Of a stretch of DNA of 33,405 nt, positions 1 through 7,334 are shown piece after piece. Origin of the DNA: Bacteroidales bacterium (lineage in GTDB: Bacteria > Bacteroidota > Bacteroidia > Bacteroidales > P3); NCBI GenBank assembly GCA_017509045.1, contig JAFWQP010000146.1, positions 1-33,405 on the forward strand. Direction: 5' to 3'. The notes under the pieces are model-generated. The model worked only from the letters and a program-made list of their open reading frames with translations, searched no databases and had not been told where the DNA came from. Each line of letters opens with the position of its first letter. Positions within the stretch are counted from its first letter, which is position 1. Made by a program: the position numbers and the translations under genes.

Positions 1-38
1 ATATACTTTTGTTTCGCAACATACTATTTTTCACCTTG

Positions 39-46
39 CAAAGATA
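39..46 (-). promoter_or_regulatory. putative -7 promoter element (TATCTTTG), leftward
   Basis: CAAAGATA on the plus strand reads TATCTTTG on the minus strand and matches the Bacteroidota TAnnTTTG -7 box. A second leftward match, TACTTTTG, lies at 162-169. Either could drive a gene beyond the left edge. No clear -33 TTTG was found at the right spacing. Confidence 0.4.
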
Positions 47-312
47 CAAAGAAATTTCGATACAAATGTTAGATTGTCTATTATTATATTTTTTTTAACG
101 TTTTTTTTCGTATTTTCAGATTATCCAGATTCATCCGCCCTGCACCGTCCCGTTTGCGGTGCAAAAGTACGCATTCTTTTTCTCCGTTGCCGCGTTCATA
201 GCATACCTAGTGGTTTAGCATTCCGTGCCTCGGCCCTCCGCCTCGCTCACTGGCGAAATCTCCACCGGAGTTTTCTTTCTTCTACCGCATTCTACCGCTT
301 CCATCTCACGAC

Positions 313-342
313 AAAAGGGCCTGACACTCGCCAGACCCTTTT
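313..342 (+). terminator. terminator-like hairpin
   Basis: AAAAGGGCCTG (313-323) pairs with CAGACCCTTTT (332-342), with one mismatch and an 8-nt loop. A T-rich tract follows on the plus strand and an A/T tract flanks the other side, so it could act in either direction. No gene it serves is visible in the window. Confidence 0.4.
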
Positions 343-357
343 TACCTTTTATTTCTA

Positions 358-640
358 ATATGGCATAAACAGACCTAAAAAGGCGTTATTGGTTGAACCC
401 AAATCGGTCATTAGGCCGACTTTTATATTCTTTCTCGCTTTTTTAGGTCTCTTTATGCCATATCAGCATTTCTTTCGGCATCTTGTCCACATCCCTGTCT
501 CGCCGTAGCTGAAAGGCATTCACTGGATGCCTTTCTCAGCTTCACCAGAGATGCGGCCAATCTGCTCGAAAGAAATACTAATCTGCCATAAACCCTAATA
601 ACCGATTTGGGTTGAAAAGTCGGCCTAATGTCCGATTGGG
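358..640. repeat. cluster of nested palindromes and inverted repeats
   Basis: Four complementary pairs are nested here. 358-385 pairs with 436-463 (about 28 bp, two mismatches). 457-477 pairs imperfectly with 567-588. 508-519 pairs with 527-540 as a local hairpin. 401-424 is nearly complementary to 615-637, and 393-408 to 601-616. The region could fold as a large branched RNA or be a nested set of REP/MITE-like units. It has no coding potential and I recognise no known RNA family in it. Confidence 0.55.
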
Positions 641-833
641 GATATCTTCTAAATGCTTATTTCTAGTGCATTACATATCAATACGGGGTCATTTCTCCAA
701 ATATGGGAAAAGTAACGGAAATATATTAGACATATAACGGAAAAAGGGTGAGGCTTTAGAGTGGAATATCCTATAGAGGTCATTCTAAGAATTAGGATAA
801 TCCTTCACATTTCATTTGTATGTTCGTACTACA

Positions 834-1625
834 TTAGTAGTGGACTTCGACTTGGGCGCCGTCGGTGGCAAGGAGGGTGTTGGGGAAGATGGTGGTGGCT
901 TCGGAAAGGAGGGATTCGGGCTCTTTGTAACGGGCGCTGATGTGGGTGAGGAGGAGCTGCTTGGCATCTGCCTTGAGGGCTAGGGTGGCGGCCTGCGAGG
1001 CGGTGCAGTGGAGTTTCTCGGCGGCGATGGAGGCAAAGGCGTTGTTGAAGGTGCTTTCGAGGCAGAGGAGGTTGACCCCCTGTATGTGGGGGAGGATGGT
1101 CTCGGTGTAGGCGGTGTCGGTGCAATAGGCGTAGCGGCGGGCGGGATTTTTGCCGCGAGGCTTTTCTTCGATAAGGTAGCCGTAGGTGGGCACGGAATGA
1201 ACCAGCGGGAAGGCATGGATGCGGCAAAGGTTGTTTTCGAAAACGGGCAGGGAGCCTTCGGTGTGGGTGAGCTCGTGGTAGCGGGTTTCGAAGTCGATGT
1301 GGCTGCCCGAGACGGCCATGATGGTCTGCATGGCATGGGCGATGCCGGCGGGGGCATAGATGTCGAGCGGCTCTCTGCGCCCGCAGAGGTGCATGCTGCT
1401 GACAATGCCGGGGAGGCCGAAGAAGTGGTCGCCGTGGAGGTGGGTGATGCAGATGAGAGAGCAGGAGAGCAGGCGTTGGTGATAGACGCGTATCTGGGTC
1501 TGGGTGTTCTCGCCACAATCGAGAAGTACGCGGAAACCGTTGATATTGACCATCTGTCCGCTGCAATGTCGGGCGGTGGTGGGCAGGGCGGCACCTGAAC
1601 CTAGTATAGTGGTGTAGAAGTTCAT
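834..1625 (-). CDS. rnz: ribonuclease Z, short form without flexible arm
   Basis: This is a metallo-beta-lactamase-fold endonuclease that trims tRNA 3' trailers in the cytoplasm. The signature THLHGDH is at residues 61-67. Other metal or catalytic positions are His143, Asp170 (in YCTDT), His206 and His228 (in LTHISARY). At 263 aa it is shorter than the usual ~305 aa. The missing part lies around residues 155-164, where the exosite arm that grips the tRNA elbow in B. subtilis RNase Z would be inserted. The ATG at 1625 is preceded on the mRNA strand by a G-free 7-bp tandem repeat. The gene lies about 100 bp downstream of DUF4831 on the same strand and may share its transcript. Confidence 0.9.
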   Translation of the reverse strand: MNFYTTILGSGAALPTTARHCSGQMVNINGFRVLLDCGENTQTQIRVYHQRLLSCSLICITHLHGDHFFGLPGIVSSMHLCGRREPLDIYAPAGIAHAMQTIMAVSGSHIDFETRYHELTHTEGSLPVFENNLCRIHAFPLVHSVPTYGYLIEEKPRGKNPARRYAYCTDTAYTETILPHIQGVNLLCLESTFNNAFASIAAEKLHCTASQAATLALKADAKQLLLTHISARYKEPESLLSEATTIFPNTLLATDGAQVEVHY

Positions 1626-1628
1626 GTT

Positions 1629-1661
1629 AAATTGAAAAGTGAAAGGTGAAAATTGAAATTG
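1629..1661. repeat. 7-bp tandem repeat in the rnz leader
   Basis: Heptads AAATTGA, AAAGTGA, AAGGTGA and AAATTGA, plus a partial unit, lie a few bases upstream of the rnz ATG. On the mRNA strand they form a pyrimidine-rich leader with no G. A related stretch (about 1710-1735) lies across the end of the next gene upstream. Confidence 0.7.
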
Positions 1662-1724
1662 GTTAAAAATGAAAGATTGAAAATGCCCGCTCCAGCGAGA
1701 TTTCGATTCTCACTTTTTCAACTT

Positions 1725-2900
1725 TCAATTCTCATAATAGATGATGGCACCGCTGGTGGGGTCGAAGAGGGCTTTGAAATGGCGGTGGGGTAGGTCGATG
1801 ACGGGGCCGAACTGGGCAACGGGGAGGGTGACTTGATAGTCGAACAGTTCGCAATGGAGTGAGAGAAGTGCCTGCGAGGGGAGGCGGTATTTGAAACTGT
1901 TGTTGCGCCAGGGGAAGAGACTCTTTTGTGGGCGGCTGTATTGGCGGACGTTCTTGATAGATTGGTCGGGACGCAGGGTGCAGGTGACGGGGAGCGCATC
2001 GTAGTCGTCGCTCTCGCAGATGCCTTCGGCGCGTGAGAAATAGAAGAGGACGGTGCGCTGAAGGGTGTCGCTGTTCTTGCCAGTGAGGTTGGGCTGAAGG
2101 AAGAAGTGGGCAGTCTCGGTGATGGGTTTGCCGATGAACTGGGTGAGTATCTGAGCCTGACGTTCTTCGATTTGGCGAAGCATCTGGGTCTTGCCTTCGG
2201 GGGTGTAGCGGTCGGAAACGGTGATGTCGGCACGGCTGTCCTCGAGTTCGGCAAATTCCTCGGCAGCGGCTTGGGCACGCTGGCGGAGGGAACGGGGTGC
2301 CTTCTTGGTGGAGGTGCCGGTGGGGTGTCCGGGGCGGTCGCCCTTGACATAGAAGGTGTCGGTGCGGTCGTAGAGGTTGTAGGTGGGGAGCATCTTGTCG
2401 GCAGTGGCATTGTGGAGGACTAGTTTGGCATCGGAGGGGGTGAGACGGTCTGTGGTGTCGGTGTAGGAGGTGACGCTGGCGAGGGCGTTGGCGGCCTCCT
2501 GCGGGGTGAGTCCTACTGAGCGCAGGAGTTGGCGGCTGTCGACCTGTACGGAGATGCCGTTGGGGGTGATGAAATAGTAGTGGTCGGGGTCGGCGGTGAC
2601 GTTGTAGGATGCCTCGATGTTTTTGATGCGGTAGGGACGTTCGACGTCGAAGTTGTCGAGGGCGAGCATCTCGGAGGCGTATTGGCTGAAGATGGCTTCG
2701 CTGAGGTCGTAGTACTGATAGGTGACGTCGACGCATATCTGCGTAAATGGCAGGGCATAGAATACTCCGCCGCCGTTGGCCTTGCCAGAGTCGGCATTGA
2801 TGGGGGTGACGGTGTAGCAGCTGGCGAAAAGCAGGGTTGCCACTAAAATAAGTTGAAAGTTGAAGGTTGAAAGTTGAATGTTGTGTAATATTCGTTTCAT
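1725..2900 (-). CDS. DUF4831 family lipoprotein
   Basis: This 391-residue protein begins at the ATG at 2900, five bases after the symporter stop codon. A longer in-frame reading from 2993 would overlap the symporter and lacks a signal sequence at its start. The N-terminus is a lipoprotein signal: basic start, hydrophobic stretch, then LLFASC as the lipobox, so it is probably anchored at the cell surface or in the periplasm. The body matches my memory of DUF4831, a Bacteroidales family of unknown function. Two oddities: part of the signal peptide (STFNF region) is encoded by a 7-bp tandem repeat at 2851-2880, and the last residues and stop (YEN-stop) lie in another copy of the same repeat type. 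Confidence 0.75.
   Translation of the reverse strand: MKRILHNIQLSTFNFQLILVATLLFASCYTVTPINADSGKANGGGVFYALPFTQICVDVTYQYYDLSEAIFSQYASEMLALDNFDVERPYRIKNIEASYNVTADPDHYYFITPNGISVQVDSRQLLRSVGLTPQEAANALASVTSYTDTTDRLTPSDAKLVLHNATADKMLPTYNLYDRTDTFYVKGDRPGHPTGTSTKKAPRSLRQRAQAAAEEFAELEDSRADITVSDRYTPEGKTQMLRQIEERQAQILTQFIGKPITETAHFFLQPNLTGKNSDTLQRTVLFYFSRAEGICESDDYDALPVTCTLRPDQSIKNVRQYSRPQKSLFPWRNNSFKYRLPSQALLSLHCELFDYQVTLPVAQFGPVIDLPHRHFKALFDPTSGAIIYYEN
2851..2880. repeat. 7-bp tandem repeat inside a signal peptide
   Basis: Four heptads (AGTTGAA, AGTTGAA, GGTTGAA, AGTTGAA) lie inside the signal peptide of the DUF4831 lipoprotein, covering about codons 8-17. Confidence 0.75.
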
Positions 2901-2905
2901 GTTGA

Positions 2906-4390
2906 TTATTTTTTTCTGATTAATAAGAGTCCGATAAATGTGATGAGTCCGTTGAGAAGGAGTATTTCGAAGCCGAAATGATAGCCTGTCCACTGAGGCA
3001 TGTAGAGCTTAAGAATATAGCAGATGATGGGGGAGAGGATGGCAATGACGGGGACCCAGCGGTCGCGGACGGTGCGGTGGGTGAAGAGTCCGAAGGTGTA
3101 GAGACCTAGGAGTGGACCGTAGGTGAAGCCGGCGATGTCGAAGAGGGTGTCGATGAGCGACTGGTTGTGGAAGGGTCGGAAGGCGATGATGACTAAGAGA
3201 AAAAGGAAGGCGAAACCGACATGGACGAGGCGTCGGATGGTGAGGGTGGAGAATTGAGAGTGGAGAATTGAGAATTGAGAATTGGTATCTTTTTCGATTT
3301 TGTCGAAATCGAGGAAGTTGTAGCAGAAGGTGGTGGTGAGGGCAGTGAGAGTGCCGTCGGCGCTGGAATAGCCCGCAGCTACCATACCGAGGACGAAGAT
3401 GACGGCGGTGAAGGTGCTGATGTGGAAGGCGACGGAGGGGAATATCTTGTCGCCGACCACGATGCCAGCTTCGTTGACGGGCAGGGGAAAGCCGCTGCTT
3501 TGGCAGTAGGCGATGAGGGCGGCACCGAGGCAGAGGAAGATGATGTTGACAACGATGAAAAGGAGGCTGGATGTGAGCACGTTTTTCTGAGCGGAACGGA
3601 GCGACTTGCAGGAAAGGTTCTTTTGCATCATGTCTTGGTCGAGGCCGGTCATGGTGATGGTGATGAACATGCCGCTAAGGATTTGTTTCCAATAATATTT
3701 GCTGGCGGTGGGGTCGGTCTCGAAGATGCGTGTGTAGCCTGCCTCGGAGGAACGTCGCAGGAGCTGTGGAAGGGTGATGTCGAGCTGTTTGAGAATGGCG
3801 ACGACGGTGACAACGGCGGCAAGGATTAGGAAGGTGGTTTGCAGGGTGTCGGTCCAGACGACGGTTTTGACTCCGCCACGGAAAGTGTAGAGCAGTATGA
3901 TGGCAATGAATATGACTGCCGGTACCCAGAAGGGGATGCCCCATGAGCGGAAGACAAATTCGTACAACACGAATACAACCAAATACATGCGCAGTGCCGA
4001 CCCCATCAAACGCGAAATGAGGAAGAAAGCGGCACCAGTACGTTCGGAGGCTGCGCCGAAGCGTTGGTTGAGGTAGGAGTAGATAGAGGTTACGTTGAGT
4101 TTGTAATATAATGGCAGCAGCACCAAGGCAATGGCGACGTATCCCAACACATATCCGAATACAAGGGGCATATAGGTGAACTGTCCGTAATAGACTCCGC
4201 CTGGGACGGACATGAAGGTGACACCGGAGAGGGAGGCACCAATCATGCCGTAGGCGACCACGAACCAGGGGGACTTGCGTTGTCCACGGAAGAAGGCATC
4301 GTTGCCGGCACCCTTGCGCGACGAGAGCCACATGACCACAAAAAGTAGTGCCGTATAGGCTAGAAAACAGACTAGAATAATTGTTTCCAA
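2906..4390 (-). CDS. sodium:solute symporter (SSS family)
   Basis: This 494-residue membrane protein has about 13 hydrophobic helices and the layout of the SSS family, which couples solute uptake to Na+. The substrate cannot be read from sequence; Bacteroidales relatives are often annotated for sialic acid or sugars. The start is taken as TTG at 4390 because the first helix begins at residue 3 and the next in-frame Met (residue 20) lies inside it. A TATCTTTG -7 box lies about 30 bases upstream. Residues about 369-382, in a polar loop between helices, are encoded by a 7-bp tandem repeat and look like an in-frame insertion. It is probably the first gene of an operon with DUF4831. Confidence 0.88.
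   Translation of the reverse strand: METIILVCFLAYTALLFVVMWLSSRKGAGNDAFFRGQRKSPWFVVAYGMIGASLSGVTFMSVPGGVYYGQFTYMPLVFGYVLGYVAIALVLLPLYYKLNVTSIYSYLNQRFGAASERTGAAFFLISRLMGSALRMYLVVFVLYEFVFRSWGIPFWVPAVIFIAIILLYTFRGGVKTVVWTDTLQTTFLILAAVVTVVAILKQLDITLPQLLRRSSEAGYTRIFETDPTASKYYWKQILSGMFITITMTGLDQDMMQKNLSCKSLRSAQKNVLTSSLLFIVVNIIFLCLGAALIAYCQSSGFPLPVNEAGIVVGDKIFPSVAFHISTFTAVIFVLGMVAAGYSSADGTLTALTTTFCYNFLDFDKIEKDTNSQFSILHSQFSTLTIRRLVHVGFAFLFLLVIIAFRPFHNQSLIDTLFDIAGFTYGPLLGLYTFGLFTHRTVRDRWVPVIAILSPIICYILKLYMPQWTGYHFGFEILLLNGLITFIGLLLIRKK
3244..3285. repeat. 7-bp tandem repeat inside the symporter gene
   Basis: Six heptads (GGGTGGA, GAATTGA, GAGTGGA, GAATTGA, GAATTGA, GAATTGG) cover 42 bp, which is exactly 14 codons. 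They encode the low-complexity stretch SQFSILHSQFSTL. The repeat type is the same one seen in several intergenic spacers. Confidence 0.8.
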
Positions 4391-4418
4391 AATGCTTTTT
4401 TTTGAATTTTTTAGTTTG

Positions 4419-4426
4419 CAAAGATA
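4419..4426 (-). promoter_or_regulatory. -7 promoter element for the symporter operon
   Basis: CAAAGATA on the plus strand is TATCTTTG on the minus strand, about 30 bases upstream of the symporter TTG start. No well-spaced -33 TTTG was found. Confidence 0.6.
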
Positions 4427-4456
4427 CTAAATTTTCCCCAATTGCGTTTTTTTTTG

Positions 4457-4464
4457 TAACTTTG
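4457..4464 (+). promoter_or_regulatory. -7 promoter element for the YD-like gene
   Basis: TAACTTTG matches TAnnTTTG, 64 bases upstream of the ATG at 4529 and divergent from the symporter promoter. The spacer between the two genes is short and AT-rich. Confidence 0.5.
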
Positions 4465-4528
4465 AACTCGCAAAATTGCGTTAAAAAATATTTAAAAGTA
4501 AGTATAATACATTATTGTATAGGTAATT

Positions 4529-5410
4529 ATGAAAATGAAGCAGTTTCTGTCTGTGGTCGTATTCTTGGGTTTGACAGGCTGTTTGGCAGCCCAAAACAAC
4601 GATAATTTGCGCGGACGAATCAACGACAGACCTAATCAGGCGGTGCAGCGTAGAGCCGACGCTCCGACGAAGGTTGACCAACGTATGCCTGACCAGATGT
4701 CGGACTGTCAGCGCGACGGTCTGCACGGCGAGGTGCGCGATGTGATGTCGGTGATGTATGAGGCCAACGAGCGTGCCAATAATGCAGGTCGTGGCAGCAT
4801 CATGGAGCGGCTCAAGACTGTCTACAATCAGAAAGGGCAGCGCCGTAGCCAGTCGTATCTTTCCAATGAGGAGGATATGATATTCAGAACCCGCTACAAA
4901 CATGACGATTTTGGTCTGGTAACGCTGGAACATATCCTTGACCCCGATGAGAACGTGATTGGACGTACCTATTATCTGTATGATGCCGATTTGATTCTCA
5001 CCGAGGTGTATGTGGAGGATGAGGAAAGGCAGATAGAGAGCCGTGTGCTGTATAAATACGACGCACAGGGCCGTGTCAGCCAGTTGAGCTACAACGACCA
5101 TGAGAACAATGTGTTCCGCCGTGAGATTTATATCTATGGCGAGAACGATAACATTTACAAGACGGTGGTATTCAACGGTAAGGGCGACAAGGTGCAGGAA
5201 ATTCGTTATGAATATGACGAGCATAATGAGCCTGTCAGCTCTACCTTGTATGACTATTATGAGGATCCCAACGAGCCAGAGTTGACCATCACGTTATACG
5301 AATATCGCTATGACGAGGAGGGCAACTGGGTGACCCGCTATGAGTATATTCTTGACAACGATAAAAAAATCCCCACCTACATTGTAGAGAGGGATATTAG
5401 ATATTATTAG
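4529..5410 (+). CDS. secreted YD-repeat-like protein
   Basis: This 293-residue protein starts with a signal sequence ending LTGC-LAAQ. LTGC fits a lipobox, so it may be a lipoprotein, though a plain signal peptidase I cut after the Ala is also possible. From about residue 100 onward it has repeated short beta-type units around YKYDAQGRV, YIYGENDNI, YEYDEHNEP and YEYRYDEEGNW, the pattern of RHS/YD-like repeats in Bacteroidales surface proteins. No enzymatic motif is visible. It has its own promoter and a Rho-independent terminator downstream, so it is probably a single-gene unit. The function is unknown. Confidence 0.75.
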   Translation: MKMKQFLSVVVFLGLTGCLAAQNNDNLRGRINDRPNQAVQRRADAPTKVDQRMPDQMSDCQRDGLHGEVRDVMSVMYEANERANNAGRGSIMERLKTVYNQKGQRRSQSYLSNEEDMIFRTRYKHDDFGLVTLEHILDPDENVIGRTYYLYDADLILTEVYVEDEERQIESRVLYKYDAQGRVSQLSYNDHENNVFRREIYIYGENDNIYKTVVFNGKGDKVQEIRYEYDEHNEPVSSTLYDYYEDPNEPELTITLYEYRYDEEGNWVTRYEYILDNDKKIPTYIVERDIRYY

Positions 5411-5415
5411 AAAAT

Positions 5416-5436
5416 TACGCCTTCCCGTCAGGCGTA
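5416..5436 (+). other. small hairpin after the YD-like gene
   Basis: TACGCC (5416-5421) pairs with GGCGTA (5431-5436) just after the stop codon. No T-run follows it; it may protect the mRNA 3' end upstream of the main terminator. Confidence 0.35.
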
Positions 5437-5460
5437 TAAACTGTCGTTTTTCATTTTTCC

Positions 5461-5494
5461 CCCGTAATGCTTGCAAAAGTGTTACGGGTTTTTT
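5461..5494 (+). terminator. Rho-independent terminator
   Basis: CCCGTAA (5461-5467) pairs with TTACGGG (5482-5488), followed by six or more T residues. It terminates the YD-like gene upstream. Confidence 0.75.
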
Positions 5495-5512
5495 ACTACT
5501 AGGGAATGATTA

Positions 5513-5675
5513 GAAGCTGTTTAAATTTGATTGATGAATTTTATTATGGACATGAACGAGCAGATTTTTCGCCTTTCCGAGGGCGCAATGGGGTTCCATT
5601 GTAACTGAGGAAAGGTAAAAAATATGCCGTTCAGGTGCTTTAAGAAAATCATTAAATTAAATTTTAAACAGCTTC
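5513..5675. mobile_element. MITE-like element abutting the era stop codon
   Basis: This 163-bp element is bounded by roughly 31-bp imperfect inverted repeats. The left one begins GAAGCTGTTTAAA; the right one ends TTTAAACAGCTTC. TTA flanks both sides (5510-5512 and 5676-5678), as expected for a 3-bp target duplication. The right TTA is also the era stop codon read on the minus strand. Inside, CCTTTCC (5572-5578) pairs with GGAAAGG (5609-5615) and CAATGG (5586-5591) with CCATTG (5596-5601), so the whole element can fold as one long hairpin. It carries no transposase. A 20-codon frame at 5546-5608 is the only open frame inside. Confidence 0.65.
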
Positions 5676-6554
5676 TTAGTCGCACTCATAGCCGAACTGG
5701 CGGAGGGCACGGTCGCTGTTGCGCCAGTCTTTCATAACCTTGACGTAGAGGTTTAGGAAACATTTCTTGCCAGTGAATTCCTCGATGTCTTTGCGGGCTT
5801 CGATGCCGACTTTTTTAATGGACATGCCCTTGTGCCCGATGAGAATGGCACGCTGCGACTCGCGTTCGACAAAGATGACAGCGCCGATGTTGTCGATGCC
5901 GTCCTTTTCCTCGTAACTCTCCACAGCCACTTCGCAGCTGTAGGGTATTTCTTTCTGATAATAGAGTAGCAGTTTCTCGCGTATTATCTCGCTGACGAAG
6001 AATCGCATCGAGCGGTCGGTGAGCTCGTCCTTGGGGAAATAGGGAGGATTTTCGGGCAGCTGTTCGATGATGTGGTCGAAGATGGTGTCGATGTTGAATC
6101 GTTCGGTGGCAGAAGCGGGCACGATGATGGCACGGGGTATTTGGTTCTGCCAATAGGCAATCTTGTCACGGATGGTCTGCTGGTCGCTGAGGTCAATCTT
6201 GTTGATGACAAGGATGACGGGAATGTTGGAGCGGATAATTTTTGCCAGCACCTCCTGATTCTTGAAGGTCTCGCCAATCTCGGTGACGAGCAGGAAGAGG
6301 TCGGCATCTTCGAGGGCGCTCTTGACGAAGCCCATCATCTGTTCGTGCAGTTTGTAATGGGGGTTGACGATACCGGGGGTGTCGGTGTATACGATTTGGA
6401 AATCGTCGCCGTTGACGATGCCCATGATGCGGTGGCGCGTGGTTTGTGCCTTGCTGGTGATGATGCTTAGTTTCTCGCCTACCAGCGCGTTCATAAGGGT
6501 CGATTTCCCCACGTTGGGGTTGCCGATGATATTGACGAATCCTGCTTTATGCAT
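5676..6554 (-). CDS. era: GTPase Era
   Basis: This essential GTPase binds 16S rRNA near its 3' end and acts in 30S assembly. The 292-aa length is standard. The P-loop GNPNVGKST is at residues 11-19, the G3 motif DTPG at 58-61 and NKID at about 118-121. The C-terminal third is a KH RNA-binding domain, with GHKGMSIKKVG as its GXXG-type loop. It is the last gene of the prs-rplY-era run. The leader directly before the ATG is a pyrimidine-rich heptad repeat, and the stop codon lies at the edge of a MITE-like element. Confidence 0.97.
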   Translation of the reverse strand: MHKAGFVNIIGNPNVGKSTLMNALVGEKLSIITSKAQTTRHRIMGIVNGDDFQIVYTDTPGIVNPHYKLHEQMMGFVKSALEDADLFLLVTEIGETFKNQEVLAKIIRSNIPVILVINKIDLSDQQTIRDKIAYWQNQIPRAIIVPASATERFNIDTIFDHIIEQLPENPPYFPKDELTDRSMRFFVSEIIREKLLLYYQKEIPYSCEVAVESYEEKDGIDNIGAVIFVERESQRAILIGHKGMSIKKVGIEARKDIEEFTGKKCFLNLYVKVMKDWRNSDRALRQFGYECD

Positions 6555-6557
6555 AAT

Positions 6558-6638
6558 GTGAAAAGTGAAAAAGTAAAAACTAGAAACTAAAACATGGTCG
6601 GCAAATGCTTAGACCAAGTTTTAGTTTCTAGTTTCTAC
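6558..6638. repeat. heptad repeats forming a long hairpin between rplY and era
   Basis: Heptads (GTGAAAA twice, AGTAAAA, ACTAGAA, ACTAAAA) run away from the era start. Their end forms a 27-bp arm (6573-6599) that is complementary, with two mismatches, to 6612-6638, leaving a 12-nt loop. In mRNA this would be a strong hairpin between rplY and era that could uncouple them. It has no U-run of the classical terminator type. Confidence 0.7.
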
Positions 6639-6657
6639 TTTCTAGTTAATACCAAGG

Positions 6658-7239
6658 TTATTCAGCCTCGACAACCTCGTTGGCGCCAGTAGCAGCAGCA
6701 CGGGTGCTGTTGATAACGACCACCTCGCTGCTCTTGGGGTTGAGGATTTCGTAGTTGTTGGTGGCAACATCCTGCACCTTGCAACGCTGGGCAACATCAA
6801 GGTTGGTAATGTCGATAAGAATCTCGCTGGGCATGTTGGCGGGGAGAGCCTTCACGTTGAGTCTCTTCTGCTTGTAAGCCAGCTTACCACCCTTCATCAC
6901 GCCGACGGAGGTGCCGGTGGTGTGGACGGGGATGGACATGACGATGGGCTTGTCGTCGCTCAGTTCGTAGAAGTCGCAGTGGTACACGATTTCGGTCACG
7001 GGGTGGAATTCGATGTCCTTCAGCATGGCGCGATGCTTGGTGCCGTTGAGGTCGATTTCAACGAAGCAAGGCTCCGGATTGAAAAGGATGCGCTGGAAGC
7101 TGGTTTGAGGAACGGAGAAGAGATACTGCTCGCCTTTACCATACATAACGCACGGCACTTTGTCTTCACGACGCAGAGCCTTAGCATCTTTTTTCCCTAC
7201 GTTCTCGCGGAGAGAACCGCTCAATGATACTATTCTCAT
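6658..7239 (-). CDS. rplY: 50S ribosomal protein L25/Ctc
   Basis: This 193-aa protein is the long two-domain form: an N-terminal L25 domain that binds 5S rRNA (about residues 1-90) and a C-terminal TL5/Ctc domain (about 95-180). The family pattern is clear: the start SLSGSLRENVGKKDAKALRR, then VPCVMYG, and the later VMSIPVHTTGTSVGVMKGG and LPANMPSEI segments. An alanine/glutamate-rich tail ends the protein. It lies between prs and era on the same strand; proximity of prs and rplY is common in bacteria. A GC-rich palindrome lies upstream. Confidence 0.95.
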   Translation of the reverse strand: MRIVSLSGSLRENVGKKDAKALRREDKVPCVMYGKGEQYLFSVPQTSFQRILFNPEPCFVEIDLNGTKHRAMLKDIEFHPVTEIVYHCDFYELSDDKPIVMSIPVHTTGTSVGVMKGGKLAYKQKRLNVKALPANMPSEILIDITNLDVAQRCKVQDVATNNYEILNPKSSEVVVINSTRAAATGANEVVEAE

Positions 7240-7257
7240 TTTTGTTTGTGATTTTTT

Positions 7258-7270
7258 GGGGCTAAGCCCC
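7258..7270. other. GC-rich palindrome upstream of rplY
   Basis: GGGGCTAAGCCCC can form a short tight hairpin in the 95-bp spacer between prs and rplY. On the minus (gene) strand it is followed by A residues, not T, so it is not a standard terminator for prs. It could be an RNA processing or regulatory site in the rplY leader. Confidence 0.4.
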
Positions 7271-7334
7271 GGGTTAATGAATATGTATTAATTAAAAAAT
7301 GTAAGCATGGTTAATTACCGGCGAAGGCGCTCCA

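Larger units (their letters stand above)
1..833. other. gene-free region at left edge
   Basis: I see no convincing gene in these 833 bases. The one open frame of any length (74-358, plus) has no recognisable family, and a terminator-like hairpin falls inside its end. The region holds two leftward promoter-like motifs, that hairpin at 313-342, a cluster of nested palindromes at 358-640, and a weaker inverted repeat (763-773 with 793-803) just past the end of RNase Z. The leftward promoters suggest that a minus-strand gene or RNA lies off the left edge. Confidence 0.6.

Noticed and set aside
74-358. 94-codon open frame at the left edge
   Set aside because: No family resemblance, unusual composition, and a terminator-like hairpin lies at its end; leftward promoter motifs also run against it.
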